Source of the DNA: Bacteroidia bacterium
GTDB taxonomy: Bacteria > Bacteroidota > Bacteroidia > J057
Assembly (NCBI GenBank): GCA_033391075.1
Contig: JAWPMV010000001.1
Location: forward strand, 1,736,001-1,800,000
DNA length: 64,000 nt
Direction: 5' to 3'
The position numbers and the translations under genes were made by a program. The notes under the pieces were generated by a model that was not told the DNA's origin, ran no database searches, and saw only the letters and a program-made list of their open reading frames with translations. Positions 42,423 to 50,584 of this stretch are shown here, piece after piece (position 1 is the stretch's first letter; each line of letters begins with the position of its first letter).

Positions 42423-43460
42423 TCAGTCTCCAAATACCTCATCCCAGCAAGAGACATAGAGATCACACAATTCCTCATCACTATTGACAGTCTGGGTAGA
42501 TCCATCATTGAGGGTTACGGTGATCGGGAACACAAATTCCGGCCAGTCTTCACTGTTAGGATTGTTCTGGATCCAGGCTTCGATAGCTGCTTCTACTTCG
42601 TTTTCTGAATTCATGGATTGGGTGCTGCCATTCGGGAATCGAACATCCACAGGATAATCGATCTCAAAACACTCCAGCTCTTCTTCATCTTCCCAGTCAA
42701 AATCATCTCCTATGTCAAAGAATCCTTGACCATCAAAAGCTTCATCCAGACAATCGAATATGATCGCATAGAGTTCCTCATCTTCTGTGATGCTGAGGGT
42801 AGCAGAATCTGTTGTTACCTGGATGGGGTAGACGAAAGAAGGCCCTACCTCTGCATCAGGATTGTTATTCCACCAATCTTCACAGGCCTGCGCCAATTCC
42901 TGATTTGAGTTTACGGTACGAGTTGTGCTATCCGGAAATACAACATCTATCGGATAGACCAGATCAAAACATCCGAGGGAATCCAGGATAAAACCAAACT
43001 CTTCAAGGATGAAAAGACTGCCTAGTTCACTATATTCTTCTCCATAGCATTCGATGTGTAAATCACATAGTTCCTCATCATCGGCTACACTAATAATTGA
43101 TCCATCTTCCAGGGTGACATTGATTGGAAAGGCAATTTCAGGCCAATCATTGCTATTGGGATTATTGTCAATCCAAAGATCGATAGCTGCTTCGAGTGCA
43201 TCTTCTGTATTAAATGTTTGACTGCTGCCATCGGGAAAGTTTACATCGATAGGAAAATTGATCTCAAAACATTCTATTCCGTCTTCGCTTAAGCTGTCTT
43301 CCAGGGTGTTTTGGAGATCAAAAAATCCATTGGAATTATTCTGAATCTCATCTATTGCATGAGATTGAGGAGAGATTACTCCTTCCTCACATGCCTGAAA
43401 GGCAGGCGCCAGAAATGCGAGGGCCAAAAAGAAATAAAGCAATTTTCTGTAGGTCTTCAT
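42423..43460 (-). CDS. Acidic lipoprotein with three 100-residue-spaced repeats
   Basis: A 345-residue lipoprotein (Cys24 in FQACEEG) of no family I can name. It holds three modules of about 75 residues starting at Cys64, Cys164 and Cys264, exactly 100 residues apart. Each runs CF(E/D)xxxPxDVxFPxxxxxxxNS... to a final Cys at 138, 237 and 338. Each module is itself a pair of half-repeats: PIDVNFPDGSSQTFNTEDAL is echoed by FPINVTLEDGSIISVADDEE. Sequence between modules is Asp/Glu-rich and poorly conserved. The protein is strongly acidic and probably displayed on the outer membrane. It follows the TonB receptor on the same strand after 325 bases, so it may belong to that FecR-controlled locus. 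Confidence 0.85.
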   Translation of the reverse strand: MKTYRKLLYFFLALAFLAPAFQACEEGVISPQSHAIDEIQNNSNGFFDLQNTLEDSLSEDGIECFEINFPIDVNFPDGSSQTFNTEDALEAAIDLWIDNNPNSNDWPEIAFPINVTLEDGSIISVADDEELCDLHIECYGEEYSELGSLFILEEFGFILDSLGCFDLVYPIDVVFPDSTTRTVNSNQELAQACEDWWNNNPDAEVGPSFVYPIQVTTDSATLSITEDEELYAIIFDCLDEAFDGQGFFDIGDDFDWEDEEELECFEIDYPVDVRFPNGSTQSMNSENEVEAAIEAWIQNNPNSEDWPEFVFPITVTLNDGSTQTVNSDEELCDLYVSCWDEVFGD

Positions 43461-43785
43461 TTTACTTAGTTTGAATGTTATTTTTTATCGAATGTCTTTT
43501 TCCTCTGGCCAGATTAGAAAAATTTATTCAAGCTTGAACTAAAGACAGTAGCTATGGACTTATCCCCTATGCCTAGTTAAAAAATATTGTAAATAGCTGA
43601 TTGTGAGAAAATTGTGATTGCTCTATTCCTTCTTCCGTATAGCTGATTTTGATTTTGATTTTGATTTTTCTTCCAACTAAGGAAAAAGGGAGTGTGTAAA
43701 TCCCAAATTTTCCTGGCAGGCTATATTCCCAAACTGGCTTTGAACACGCTATAGTTCGGAGGAACAAAGGAGGGCGGGAATATGC
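43461..43785. other. Intergenic region with a hexanucleotide repeat
   Basis: A gap of 325 bases between the TonB receptor and the repeat lipoprotein gene. It contains four copies of GATTTT at 43644-43667. On the minus strand a 64-codon frame (43573-43767) crosses it, giving KIKIKIKI, but starts with TTG and has no clear relatives. No convincing terminator is visible. Confidence 0.5.
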
Positions 43786-46407
43786 TTAAAACTTCACAGT
43801 ATAGGATAGAGAGGGGAGGAGGGGCAAAGAGTAAATAGGATTGCCTTCCCGAATGGAATTTTGAGAAAAAATCAATTCGTAATAGGCAACATTGTTTTGA
43901 TTCAGCCCATTATAAAGCCCGGCTTTAAAGGCGTGATTGAATCTGCCGGTATTGAACTGATAAGAAGCTTGTATATCCAATCTACTATAGCTTTCCCCTC
44001 GGAAAAAGTTTTTCTTTCCGGCAGGATTTAAGTCTATTCCACGTAAGCCTTCTCCTCCGGGAGAAAATAGCAGATTGAGCCTGGGGCTGGGGGAGAAATA
44101 CAGGAAGTCCACACTGAAATTCAGGTTTTTTCCGATTTTTTGGTAGGCGAAAAGTTTGAACTGATGTCGCGCATCGTATTCATGCGGATAACTCAAGCCC
44201 AGATTCTGATCATTGTACTGGCGTCTACTTCTTCCCAGGGTATAGGAAATCATTCCTCCTCGTTTAGCTTCTTCATAGCTTAGCATAAGTTCTATACCAA
44301 AAGCATTGCCTTTTCCCCATACCACGAAATCTTCCGGACTTCGATTGTCAAGGCTCTCAAGGAAACTGAATCCTTCAGGATAAGCATACAGATTATTCAT
44401 ATCCTTATAATAGATATCTGCTGAAAATCTGAGTTTATCATTCCAGACATAGCGCATACTTATTTCGCTTTGCCAGGATTCCTGAGGTTGAATATTTGCC
44501 GTAGAAGGTATCCAGAGATCTGTTGGTACTCGAATGGCTGAGTTGCTAATCAAATGCAGATACTGGATCATGCGATTGATGGATGCAGAAAACTGCAGTT
44601 TATCTGAATACTGATAACTTCCTCTCAATCGGGGTTCCAGTCTATAATGGGACCATCCATTGGTCCAGAATGCACTGCCTCGCAGGCCAGCCCTAAACTT
44701 CAACTTTGAATTCACCTGCCAGTCATCCTCAGCATAAAAATATCCCTCTCCGGTACTGTAAGTATTGCTATTAACCAGACTTTGCAGGATTTCTATACTT
44801 ACGGAGTCCAATTCCTCAAATGCAACATATTGTTCATCAAAATAGGTCAGATCAGGGACGAACTCCCGGCTCGACAACCCAAATCCGAATCTGATATTAT
44901 GTCTGAGGTTTGGGAGATAATCAAAATCCGTTTTGATTCCCCAGTCCCGATTGGTCGAAATGCTGTTGATGAAATTTAATTCCTCAAACTCTCCAAAATT
45001 AGTATCCGAGGAGGTAAATACCTGTTCAAGGCTGCTATAATCAAATCCATAACTACTACCAGTTATGGTCGTATTGGCAAAGAGTTTTGAATTGAAAAGG
45101 TGATTCCATCGGAGTGCCATAACCGAATTATGCCAGCCTGAATTTACTTCCGTGAACAAAATCGAATCCGGCAAGAATCCGGGTGATTTATGGAAATAAT
45201 CAGAACCCGTAAATAAACTCAGATAGATCCTGTCCTTTTTGGAAAGCTTATAGTTAAACTTCAGATTTAAATCTCCGAAATAGGAACTGAAGTAGTCTTC
45301 TTCCGTTTGAAAATAGATCCTTTGTAAAGGAGCACTCAGTAGCTCTGCATTATGAGTAATGCGTCCACTCACCAGTAAAGATCCCTTACCCTTATTGATG
45401 GGGCCTTCTGCTAAAACTTTGGCAGTCAGTAAATTGCCTGATACTTCTGCCATCCATTTATTTCGGTTTCCTTCCCGCGTTCGTACATCAAAATAGGCTC
45501 CCAGGCGCCCTCCATATCGAGCAGAGAAATTTCCCTTTAGCAGCTTTGCTGATCGAATGGTGCTGTTGTTATAAATGGAATATGCTCCCAGCAAATGAAA
45601 AGGGATATACACTGGAACACCATCCAACATCATGAGGTTGTGTCCACTTTCTCCCCCCCGCACAAAAGTACCTCCCAGTCCATCCACGCCTCCCTGAACT
45701 CCGGGCAAAAGATGGGCAGCTCGTACCGGATCAGCTTCTCCTACCAGAGCAGGACTGATATTGATAAAGCCTCTGCCTAATTCCAGGCTTTGGTCTGGAT
45801 TCTCATTTGCCAGAGAGCTGCTTGTGTAGGCCGGAGAAATAATTTGCTCCGGCAAACTGAGATTCGAACTAAGTTCCAGCCTTAAACGCTGATTTTTGTT
45901 GAGGTTTATCCGTCTTTTTTCAAGCTTGTAGCCTACATAATGAAATTCGAGATCGTAATTCCCTTCTTCCAGGCTCATGCTGAAGAAGCCATATTCATTA
46001 CTATAAGTTCCAGCTTTTAGTTGGGGACAATAAATTCGGGCGGATATGAGTCGTTCCCGATTTTCTGCATCTTCCAGATATCCACTGATGCTGTATTTTT
46101 TTGCTTTTCTCCGGTGTAAAAGGATTTTGTTGCGACCTTCTTTGAACACAAGAGATGTTGGGGAAAGAATTTGGCTTAATACCTCTCTCAAGGGGACGTT
46201 TTTGAGTTCGAGGCTGATGCGCTCATCTTTGGGTAGATGATCAGGGCTATAAGAAATACGAATACCCTCTTCCTGCCTAAGCTGGATAAGGGCTTCATGC
46301 AAACTGAGTTCTTTGGCTGAAAAATCTATCTGTTTATCCAGTAGTTTTTGTCCGAAAGCATATTCAGTAAGCAGCAAACATATTCCCAATAGGAAAATTA
46401 TTCGCAT
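43786..46407 (-). CDS. TonB-dependent receptor with STN signalling domain (FecA-like)
   Basis: An 873-residue outer-membrane receptor. After the signal peptide (ending near residue 20, FGQ), residues ~22-98 are an STN domain (LHEALIQLRQEEGIRISYSP and VPLREVLSQILSPTSL), which contacts FecR-type anti-sigma factors. Next is a carboxypeptidase-regulatory-like domain (YSISGYLEDAENRERLISAR) and a plug with AAHLLPGVQGGVDGLGGTFV, RGGESGHNLMMLDGVPVYIP and LLKGNFSARYGGRLGAYFDV. The barrel ends in SYTVKF. Such receptors import a ligand and report its presence across the membrane. The start overlaps the fecR-like stop by 10 bases. The ligand (siderophore, glycan or peptide) is unknown. Confidence 0.95.
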   Translation of the reverse strand: MRIIFLLGICLLLTEYAFGQKLLDKQIDFSAKELSLHEALIQLRQEEGIRISYSPDHLPKDERISLELKNVPLREVLSQILSPTSLVFKEGRNKILLHRRKAKKYSISGYLEDAENRERLISARIYCPQLKAGTYSNEYGFFSMSLEEGNYDLEFHYVGYKLEKRRINLNKNQRLRLELSSNLSLPEQIISPAYTSSSLANENPDQSLELGRGFINISPALVGEADPVRAAHLLPGVQGGVDGLGGTFVRGGESGHNLMMLDGVPVYIPFHLLGAYSIYNNSTIRSAKLLKGNFSARYGGRLGAYFDVRTREGNRNKWMAEVSGNLLTAKVLAEGPINKGKGSLLVSGRITHNAELLSAPLQRIYFQTEEDYFSSYFGDLNLKFNYKLSKKDRIYLSLFTGSDYFHKSPGFLPDSILFTEVNSGWHNSVMALRWNHLFNSKLFANTTITGSSYGFDYSSLEQVFTSSDTNFGEFEELNFINSISTNRDWGIKTDFDYLPNLRHNIRFGFGLSSREFVPDLTYFDEQYVAFEELDSVSIEILQSLVNSNTYSTGEGYFYAEDDWQVNSKLKFRAGLRGSAFWTNGWSHYRLEPRLRGSYQYSDKLQFSASINRMIQYLHLISNSAIRVPTDLWIPSTANIQPQESWQSEISMRYVWNDKLRFSADIYYKDMNNLYAYPEGFSFLESLDNRSPEDFVVWGKGNAFGIELMLSYEEAKRGGMISYTLGRSRRQYNDQNLGLSYPHEYDARHQFKLFAYQKIGKNLNFSVDFLYFSPSPRLNLLFSPGGEGLRGIDLNPAGKKNFFRGESYSRLDIQASYQFNTGRFNHAFKAGLYNGLNQNNVAYYELIFSQNSIREGNPIYSLPLLPSLSYTVKF

Positions 46408-47399
46408 GGACCTCCTTTCAATGTATAGCTGGTTTCTGATACCTTTTCAAAGCTGATATCAAATATTTCTGAGATGCTTTCCAGTATATCCTGGATACTT
46501 TCATCCTCAAAACTTGCGGTCAGAGAACACTCGATGTCCTCAATTTCCGCTATGATTTCAATCCCATAATGATCCGAGATAATATCAAAAACATCTGAGA
46601 GTTTTGTGTCTTCAAACAAGAACTTTGCAGTTGCCCAACTCATTTCATTGGGATTGCTTGCTGATATCTCTTCGAAACTCTTTTCACTTTTGTCGAAAAT
46701 ACCTTTTTCACCAGCTTCTAAAATGAGCTTTCCCTCAACTCCATTGGCTTCAAAAGATACTTTACCACTTTCAACCTGAACAATGCTTTCTGTAGATCCG
46801 GGTAAGGCTTGCACCCTAAATTTTGTCCCCAAAACTTGTACTTTTTCACCCGGAGTACGGATAATAAAAGGACGACTTGCATTGTGCTCTACTTCGAAAA
46901 AAGCCTCTCCTTCCAATTGTACTTCTCTCAAATCTTCGGAAAATTGAGTAGGGTGTTTGAGCTTGCTATTCGGGCGAAGGGTGATTTGACTCCCATCTTC
47001 CAATTCTAGCTCCATATCGCTGTCTCGACTATTGACAATTTCTTTAAACTCCACGGTGGGGCTAAGGAAATCACTCAAAAGGAAAGCAGCTGCCAGTAAA
47101 AAGGTAATTGCCGCAGCTATTTGCATCCAACGGGATCTCATAGCGAGCTTCTTGCTTTTTCCCATTATGGGAATAGGAGCATCCATTTTGCTTTCCAATT
47201 CGAGGAAAGCCTGATCAAGGTCTACTTGGGGCTTTGCAGCCAAAGCGGGACTTTCTTCCCATGCAATGCGAATCTGCTCAGCGATAAGCTTATTTTCGGA
47301 AGATGCAGTTATCCACTTTTCCAGCTCATCAGCTTCTTCCGGCTCAATCTCTCCGCTCAGCTTTTTATAAAGTAATGATATGTAAAAGTCTTCCTTCAT
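46398..47399 (-). CDS. FecR-family anti-sigma factor
   Basis: A 333-residue single-pass membrane protein. The N-terminal cytoplasmic part (about 1-80) has the FecR_N-like LLYKKLSGEIEPEEADELEK and should bind the ECF sigma factor. A membrane helix is at about residues 90-112 (MQIAAAITFLLAAAFLLSDF). The periplasmic part holds the FecR domain (about 130-230: LELEDGSQITLRPNSKLKHP, FEVEHNASRPFIIRTPG, VQVLGTKFRV) and a C-terminal STN-like domain (ILESISEIFDISFEKVS). The ATG at 47399 is chosen because the family core begins there; an earlier start would add 16 residues of doubtful sequence. It is placed between the sigma factor and the receptor, the usual order. Confidence 0.94.
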   Translation of the reverse strand: MKEDFYISLLYKKLSGEIEPEEADELEKWITASSENKLIAEQIRIAWEESPALAAKPQVDLDQAFLELESKMDAPIPIMGKSKKLAMRSRWMQIAAAITFLLAAAFLLSDFLSPTVEFKEIVNSRDSDMELELEDGSQITLRPNSKLKHPTQFSEDLREVQLEGEAFFEVEHNASRPFIIRTPGEKVQVLGTKFRVQALPGSTESIVQVESGKVSFEANGVEGKLILEAGEKGIFDKSEKSFEEISASNPNEMSWATAKFLFEDTKLSDVFDIISDHYGIEIIAEIEDIECSLTASFEDESIQDILESISEIFDISFEKVSETSYTLKGGPCE

Positions 47400-47463
47400 A
47401 TAATGTTTTGTCCGTTCTGGTGGTGTTATTTCTGGATGATGACACAAGAAATTTCATATTCCC

Positions 47464-48081
47464 CTATGAGCTTTCCTGATTTTTGACAAAAGGTGCTATC
47501 CTCTTCTTGAGGGACTTCAGAGCTTTGGTCATTTGATTTTCAACAGTTTTAGGGGAAATATTCAACTTCTCGGCGATTTCTTTCTGCGAAAAGCCCTCCA
47601 TACGTTTCATAACAAATATCAGCCTGCATCTTTCGGGCAGACTATTTAGACCGGCTTGAAGGGCAGCATGCAGGTCATCATGTTCCAATAGTTCCTGAGC
47701 GCTGCTTTGGCTGGAAGCAGTATCTTTTAATTCGTTTTCATCGATAAAATTCTTTTTGGAACGAATCCGATTGAGGGAGCGATTGATAGTAGATCGTTTC
47801 AAATAGGCTTCCAAAGAAGATTTAATCTCCAGATTTTCTCTGTTTTTCCAGATTTGCAAAAATACCTCCTGCACCACATCCTTTGCTGCATCTGGATCCT
47901 TGAGCATATTTATGCCTGTCCCCAGTAATAGCGAATAATGTCGATCAAAAATTTCCCTGAAGGCTTGTCTGTTACCTTTTTTGCTTTGATCCCAGAGTTG
48001 CTTATCGGTATGCTTTTTCCAACTATCCAAGTAAAAATATGTGTGTGATTTGTTTTCCTTAATACCCGAGCAAATGTACAT
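47464..48081 (-). CDS. ECF RNA polymerase sigma factor (Bacteroidota FecI-like)
   Basis: A sigma factor of about 205 residues. Region 2 includes FREIFDRHYSLLLGTGINML and DAAKDVVQEVFLQIWKNREN; region 4 has LPERCRLIFVMKRMEGFSQK and the helix-turn-helix EIAEKLNISPKTVENQMTKA. It should direct transcription of the downstream receptor locus once FecR relays that ligand is bound. The ATG at 48081 is preferred; a TTG at 48117 would extend the frame, and a TTG further in, just before DSWKKHTDKQLWDQ, is also possible. The stop is 64 bases from the fecR-like start. Confidence 0.93.
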   Translation of the reverse strand: MYICSGIKENKSHTYFYLDSWKKHTDKQLWDQSKKGNRQAFREIFDRHYSLLLGTGINMLKDPDAAKDVVQEVFLQIWKNRENLEIKSSLEAYLKRSTINRSLNRIRSKKNFIDENELKDTASSQSSAQELLEHDDLHAALQAGLNSLPERCRLIFVMKRMEGFSQKEIAEKLNISPKTVENQMTKALKSLKKRIAPFVKNQESS

Positions 48082-48117
48082 CTTCCTAATCGGGTGCACA
48101 ATATGAAAATGCCCCAA

Positions 48118-48482
48118 AGCTGATTTACCCTTCCACCTACGTCCATATTTTTACAAAAAAGCAGAAAAAATTAGGAGTTAAAAAAGGTAAAAAAATAGAC
48201 CAATCGCGTAGTAGAAGCCCTCTGCTAAACCATAAAAACTAACAACTGGTGATAGGATTTCTACGGTTTGCTTGACTATTGGGAAATTATTGACAAATAC
48301 TTTCAATCTTTGTTCAACTTCTCATCGAATGAGTCGCATCATACTCAAGGAAGCTCATTCATTTTTTACTCCACGACATTTCGGTATTGAAGCATTTGTT
48401 CATTTCGGACTTTTGAGCCTGCTCTACTTAACTGATTTCCAATGATTTCAGAGTAGTATTTAACGCGCAAAATAATAGTCCT
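48118..48482. other. Divergent intergenic region, sigma factor / T9SS cargo
   Basis: About 365 bases that must hold promoters for both flanking genes. I found no good TAnnTTTG element in either direction and no notable repeat. An ECF-type promoter would not be recognisable by that consensus. Confidence 0.5.
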
Positions 48483-49703
48483 ATGTACCGACATTTATTC
48501 ATCTTAATTGCCATCCTTCCCATTTTTGTAAGCAATGTATTTGCACAAAGAGCCGCTTTTTGTGGAATCACTACTGAAAATCCTGATGAAATTGCCATCG
48601 TTATGTTGGATGATTTCAAAGCAGGTGAAGTGATTTATATCAGCGATGAGGCATACAATGCATCTTTTAATGCTTTTTTCGGAGCAGTCCATGGATATGT
48701 AGTCCCCCTGGGAGGATTGGCCAAAGGAGAGGTAATCCGCATTACAGAACCCACAAACAATAATTTCACGCTATACCGGTCCAACAATGCAACGCCAGTA
48801 GGAACTTTCAACGCAAACATTACCGGAGGAGATGGACGCTTTAGCATCCACTCCGGAGAAAGTTTTTCCATATTCTCCGCCTCCGACCCAAGCAGCCCTG
48901 GGTCTTCTGTTACAGAAATATATATGCATCTGACCTTCAATGGGCAGCAAGATGGTGGAGACGAGCCCAGCACGGATCCCAATGCCCCTTTGAGCAGTGG
49001 ATTTATTCGTCTGGACTTTAATGATGATGACATCCAGAGTGTAGAGTTTCGTCCTAATCAAAGAAACAATACTAGCATGGCTGATTTCATCAATACTGGA
49101 AAATGGACGGAGAGTGAAGTAGGGATCAATCAAAGTACAGTCCCATTCACAAACCTTCAGTTTGGAGGACCCGGTATATTTCCCGTAGAATGGCTCTCAT
49201 TTAGCGGTAAGGAAATTGAAACGACGATCTCTCTTGAGTGGAGTACTGCAAATGAAGTAAACAATGATCACTTTATCATTGAGAAAAGTACAGATGGAAG
49301 CTTCTTCAATAAAATCGGAGAAGTAGATGCTGTCGGCAACAGTCAGGAAATCCAAAATTATCAATTCTCAGACCTCAGCCCTGGTCAGGGAATCCTATAT
49401 TATCGCCTTAAACAAGTTGACATTGATGGTGCTTTCTCTTACTCAACTGTATTGGAATTGAGTGTAGAGGGAGCCCAGCAGGTCAGTCTTTATCCCAATC
49501 CTGTTTCGGACCGATTAGAGGTGCGAGGCAGTGGAAAGGAACTCATCGTCTACAGTATTTTGGGCCAAAAGCTAAAATATCAAAAACTACAGTCTGAGTT
49601 CGAACTCATAGACCTGAGTGATCTTCAGAAAGGTACCTATTTGATTCAGGTACTGGGAGAAAACCAGGAAATTCTGGAAGCAAAGAGAATTATGAAAATA
49701 TAA
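48483..49703 (+). CDS. Secreted T9SS cargo protein with C-terminal sorting domain
   Basis: A 406-residue exported protein. A signal peptide of 21 residues ends at VFAQ. Residues ~25-220 resemble a lamin-tail-like or choice-of-anchor surface domain (AAFCGITTENPDEIAIVMLD, FKAGEVIYISDEAYN). Residues ~235-325 form a fibronectin-like segment opening PVEWLSFSGKEIETTISLEW, with HFIIEKSTDGSFFNKIG. The last ~75 residues are a type A sorting domain: SLYPNPVSDRLEVRG, LIVYSILGQKLK, LSDLQKGTYLIQV and a final AKRIMKI. That domain directs passage through the type IX secretion system and attachment to or release from the surface. Two terminators follow. The functional domain is not identified. Confidence 0.93.
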   Translation: MYRHLFILIAILPIFVSNVFAQRAAFCGITTENPDEIAIVMLDDFKAGEVIYISDEAYNASFNAFFGAVHGYVVPLGGLAKGEVIRITEPTNNNFTLYRSNNATPVGTFNANITGGDGRFSIHSGESFSIFSASDPSSPGSSVTEIYMHLTFNGQQDGGDEPSTDPNAPLSSGFIRLDFNDDDIQSVEFRPNQRNNTSMADFINTGKWTESEVGINQSTVPFTNLQFGGPGIFPVEWLSFSGKEIETTISLEWSTANEVNNDHFIIEKSTDGSFFNKIGEVDAVGNSQEIQNYQFSDLSPGQGILYYRLKQVDIDGAFSYSTVLELSVEGAQQVSLYPNPVSDRLEVRGSGKELIVYSILGQKLKYQKLQSEFELIDLSDLQKGTYLIQVLGENQEILEAKRIMKI

Positions 49704-49721
49704 TTATTCCATTCTAAATCG

Positions 49722-49755
49722 ATGCCTGGCTTAGCACATTGGCCAGGCATTTTCT
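49722..49755 (+). terminator. First terminator after the T9SS cargo gene
   Basis: ATGCCTGGC pairs perfectly with GCCAGGCAT around an 11-base loop, followed by TTTCTT. It starts 19 bases after the stop codon. Confidence 0.88.
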
Positions 49756-49780
49756 TCCCTTGATTCTACCCAAACGCTAT

Positions 49781-49820
49781 TGTAGGCGAGGTCAAATGGG
49801 CTCGCCTACATGTTTTTTAT
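49781..49820 (+). terminator. Second, tandem terminator-like hairpin
   Basis: TGTAGGCGAG pairs perfectly with CTCGCCTACA around a 10-base loop, then TGTTTTTTAT. It is probably a backup terminator for the same transcript. Confidence 0.75.
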
Positions 49821-49851
49821 TGGATCGATCGTAAGCACAAACGTATCTCAA

Positions 49852-49999
49852 ACTCCCTCGGCGCACAGGAGCCGAGTGTATTCCAGCATGGTCATCTCGA
49901 AGTTGGTGTATGTGCGGGCTTGAGTGTTGAGAGATCTTGTATTATAGTGACGAAAAAATACAAGTTCCCTCGGAGCGCAGGAGCCGAGCGCATCCAAGC
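49852..49999. repeat. Two copies of a 36-base GC-rich inverted-repeat element
   Basis: Copies at about 49851-49886 and 49964-49999. Both contain CCCTCGG(C/A)GC(A/G)CAGGAGCCGAG, in which CTCGG and CCGAG pair. They agree at about 28 of 36 positions and lie 113 bases apart. They look like members of a dispersed REP-like family, common in intergenic regions of the phylum. Confidence 0.6.
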
Positions 50000-50067
50000 C
50001 TATGGATGACACAGCTTAAGCACAGCTGACACCCTGACCGAAGTGGAAGGGCCTCCGATTCCCTAAA

Positions 50068-50532
50068 CTAAAACTCCCTCTTCAATCGAATCATATGCTT
50101 GCATTGAATGCCATTTTCCCAGATCGGTTCGGCATAATTGAGCAAGAAATGATCCCTTCGAATTTCAGCCATCTCAAATCCCATCTTCTGATACAGAGCC
50201 AGCTGACCAATACTTGAATTACCAGTAGCTATCCATAGACTCTTTGCCTTCCTTTTCTTCGCCTCCTCAATCCCAAAGTTTAGCAGCACTTTCCCCCAAC
50301 CTTTGCCTTGCTGCTTTTCTTCTATGGCTATGTTCATGATTTCTAGTTCATCATCCTTCAATTCTTTTAGCACCAAAACTCCCAGAATCTTTGCGGCTTC
50401 CTCCAAAACAAACAGCTTTGAATCAATTAAATAACTCTCCAATACCGCTTGATCCGGATCGGCGAGTCGAAGAAGGTCGAAGGGATAGTCTTCTCCTTCA
50501 CCCAAAGCTTTGATGGTGAAAGTTGGTTTCAT
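50068..50532 (-). CDS. GNAT-family N-acetyltransferase
   Basis: A 154-residue acetyltransferase. The acetyl-CoA site is MNIAIEEKQQGKGWGKVLLN, with the Q-x-x-G-x-G/A pattern QQGKGWG, and the last helix is LALYQKMGFEMAEIRRDHFL. The target amine is unknown. The ATG at 50532 is chosen because the fold starts there; a GTG 33 bases upstream lies within a terminator stem. The ATG directly follows the U-tract of that terminator, an odd arrangement discussed separately. The gene otherwise has no visible leader. Confidence 0.85.
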   Translation of the reverse strand: MKPTFTIKALGEGEDYPFDLLRLADPDQAVLESYLIDSKLFVLEEAAKILGVLVLKELKDDELEIMNIAIEEKQQGKGWGKVLLNFGIEEAKKRKAKSLWIATGNSSIGQLALYQKMGFEMAEIRRDHFLLNYAEPIWENGIQCKHMIRLKREF

Positions 50533-50563
50533 AAAAAAGGCTCCACCTGAAAACAGATGGAGC
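50533..50563 (-). terminator. Terminator abutting the GNAT start codon
   Basis: On the minus strand GCTCCATCTG, loop TTTT, CAGGTGGAGC (ten pairs, one G-U), then C and six T, and immediately the ATG of the GNAT gene. It lies 22 bases after the stop of the 50585 gene. Confidence 0.85.
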
Positions 50564-50584
50564 ACAAATTCTTACTTGATCGTT

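Larger units (their letters stand above)
49704..50067. other. Repeat-bearing gap between converging genes
   Basis: About 360 bases with two plus-strand terminators, two degenerate copies of a 36-base inverted-repeat element and, near the right end, a sequence resembling one at 60945-60980. All are listed separately. No gene is visible. Confidence 0.7.
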
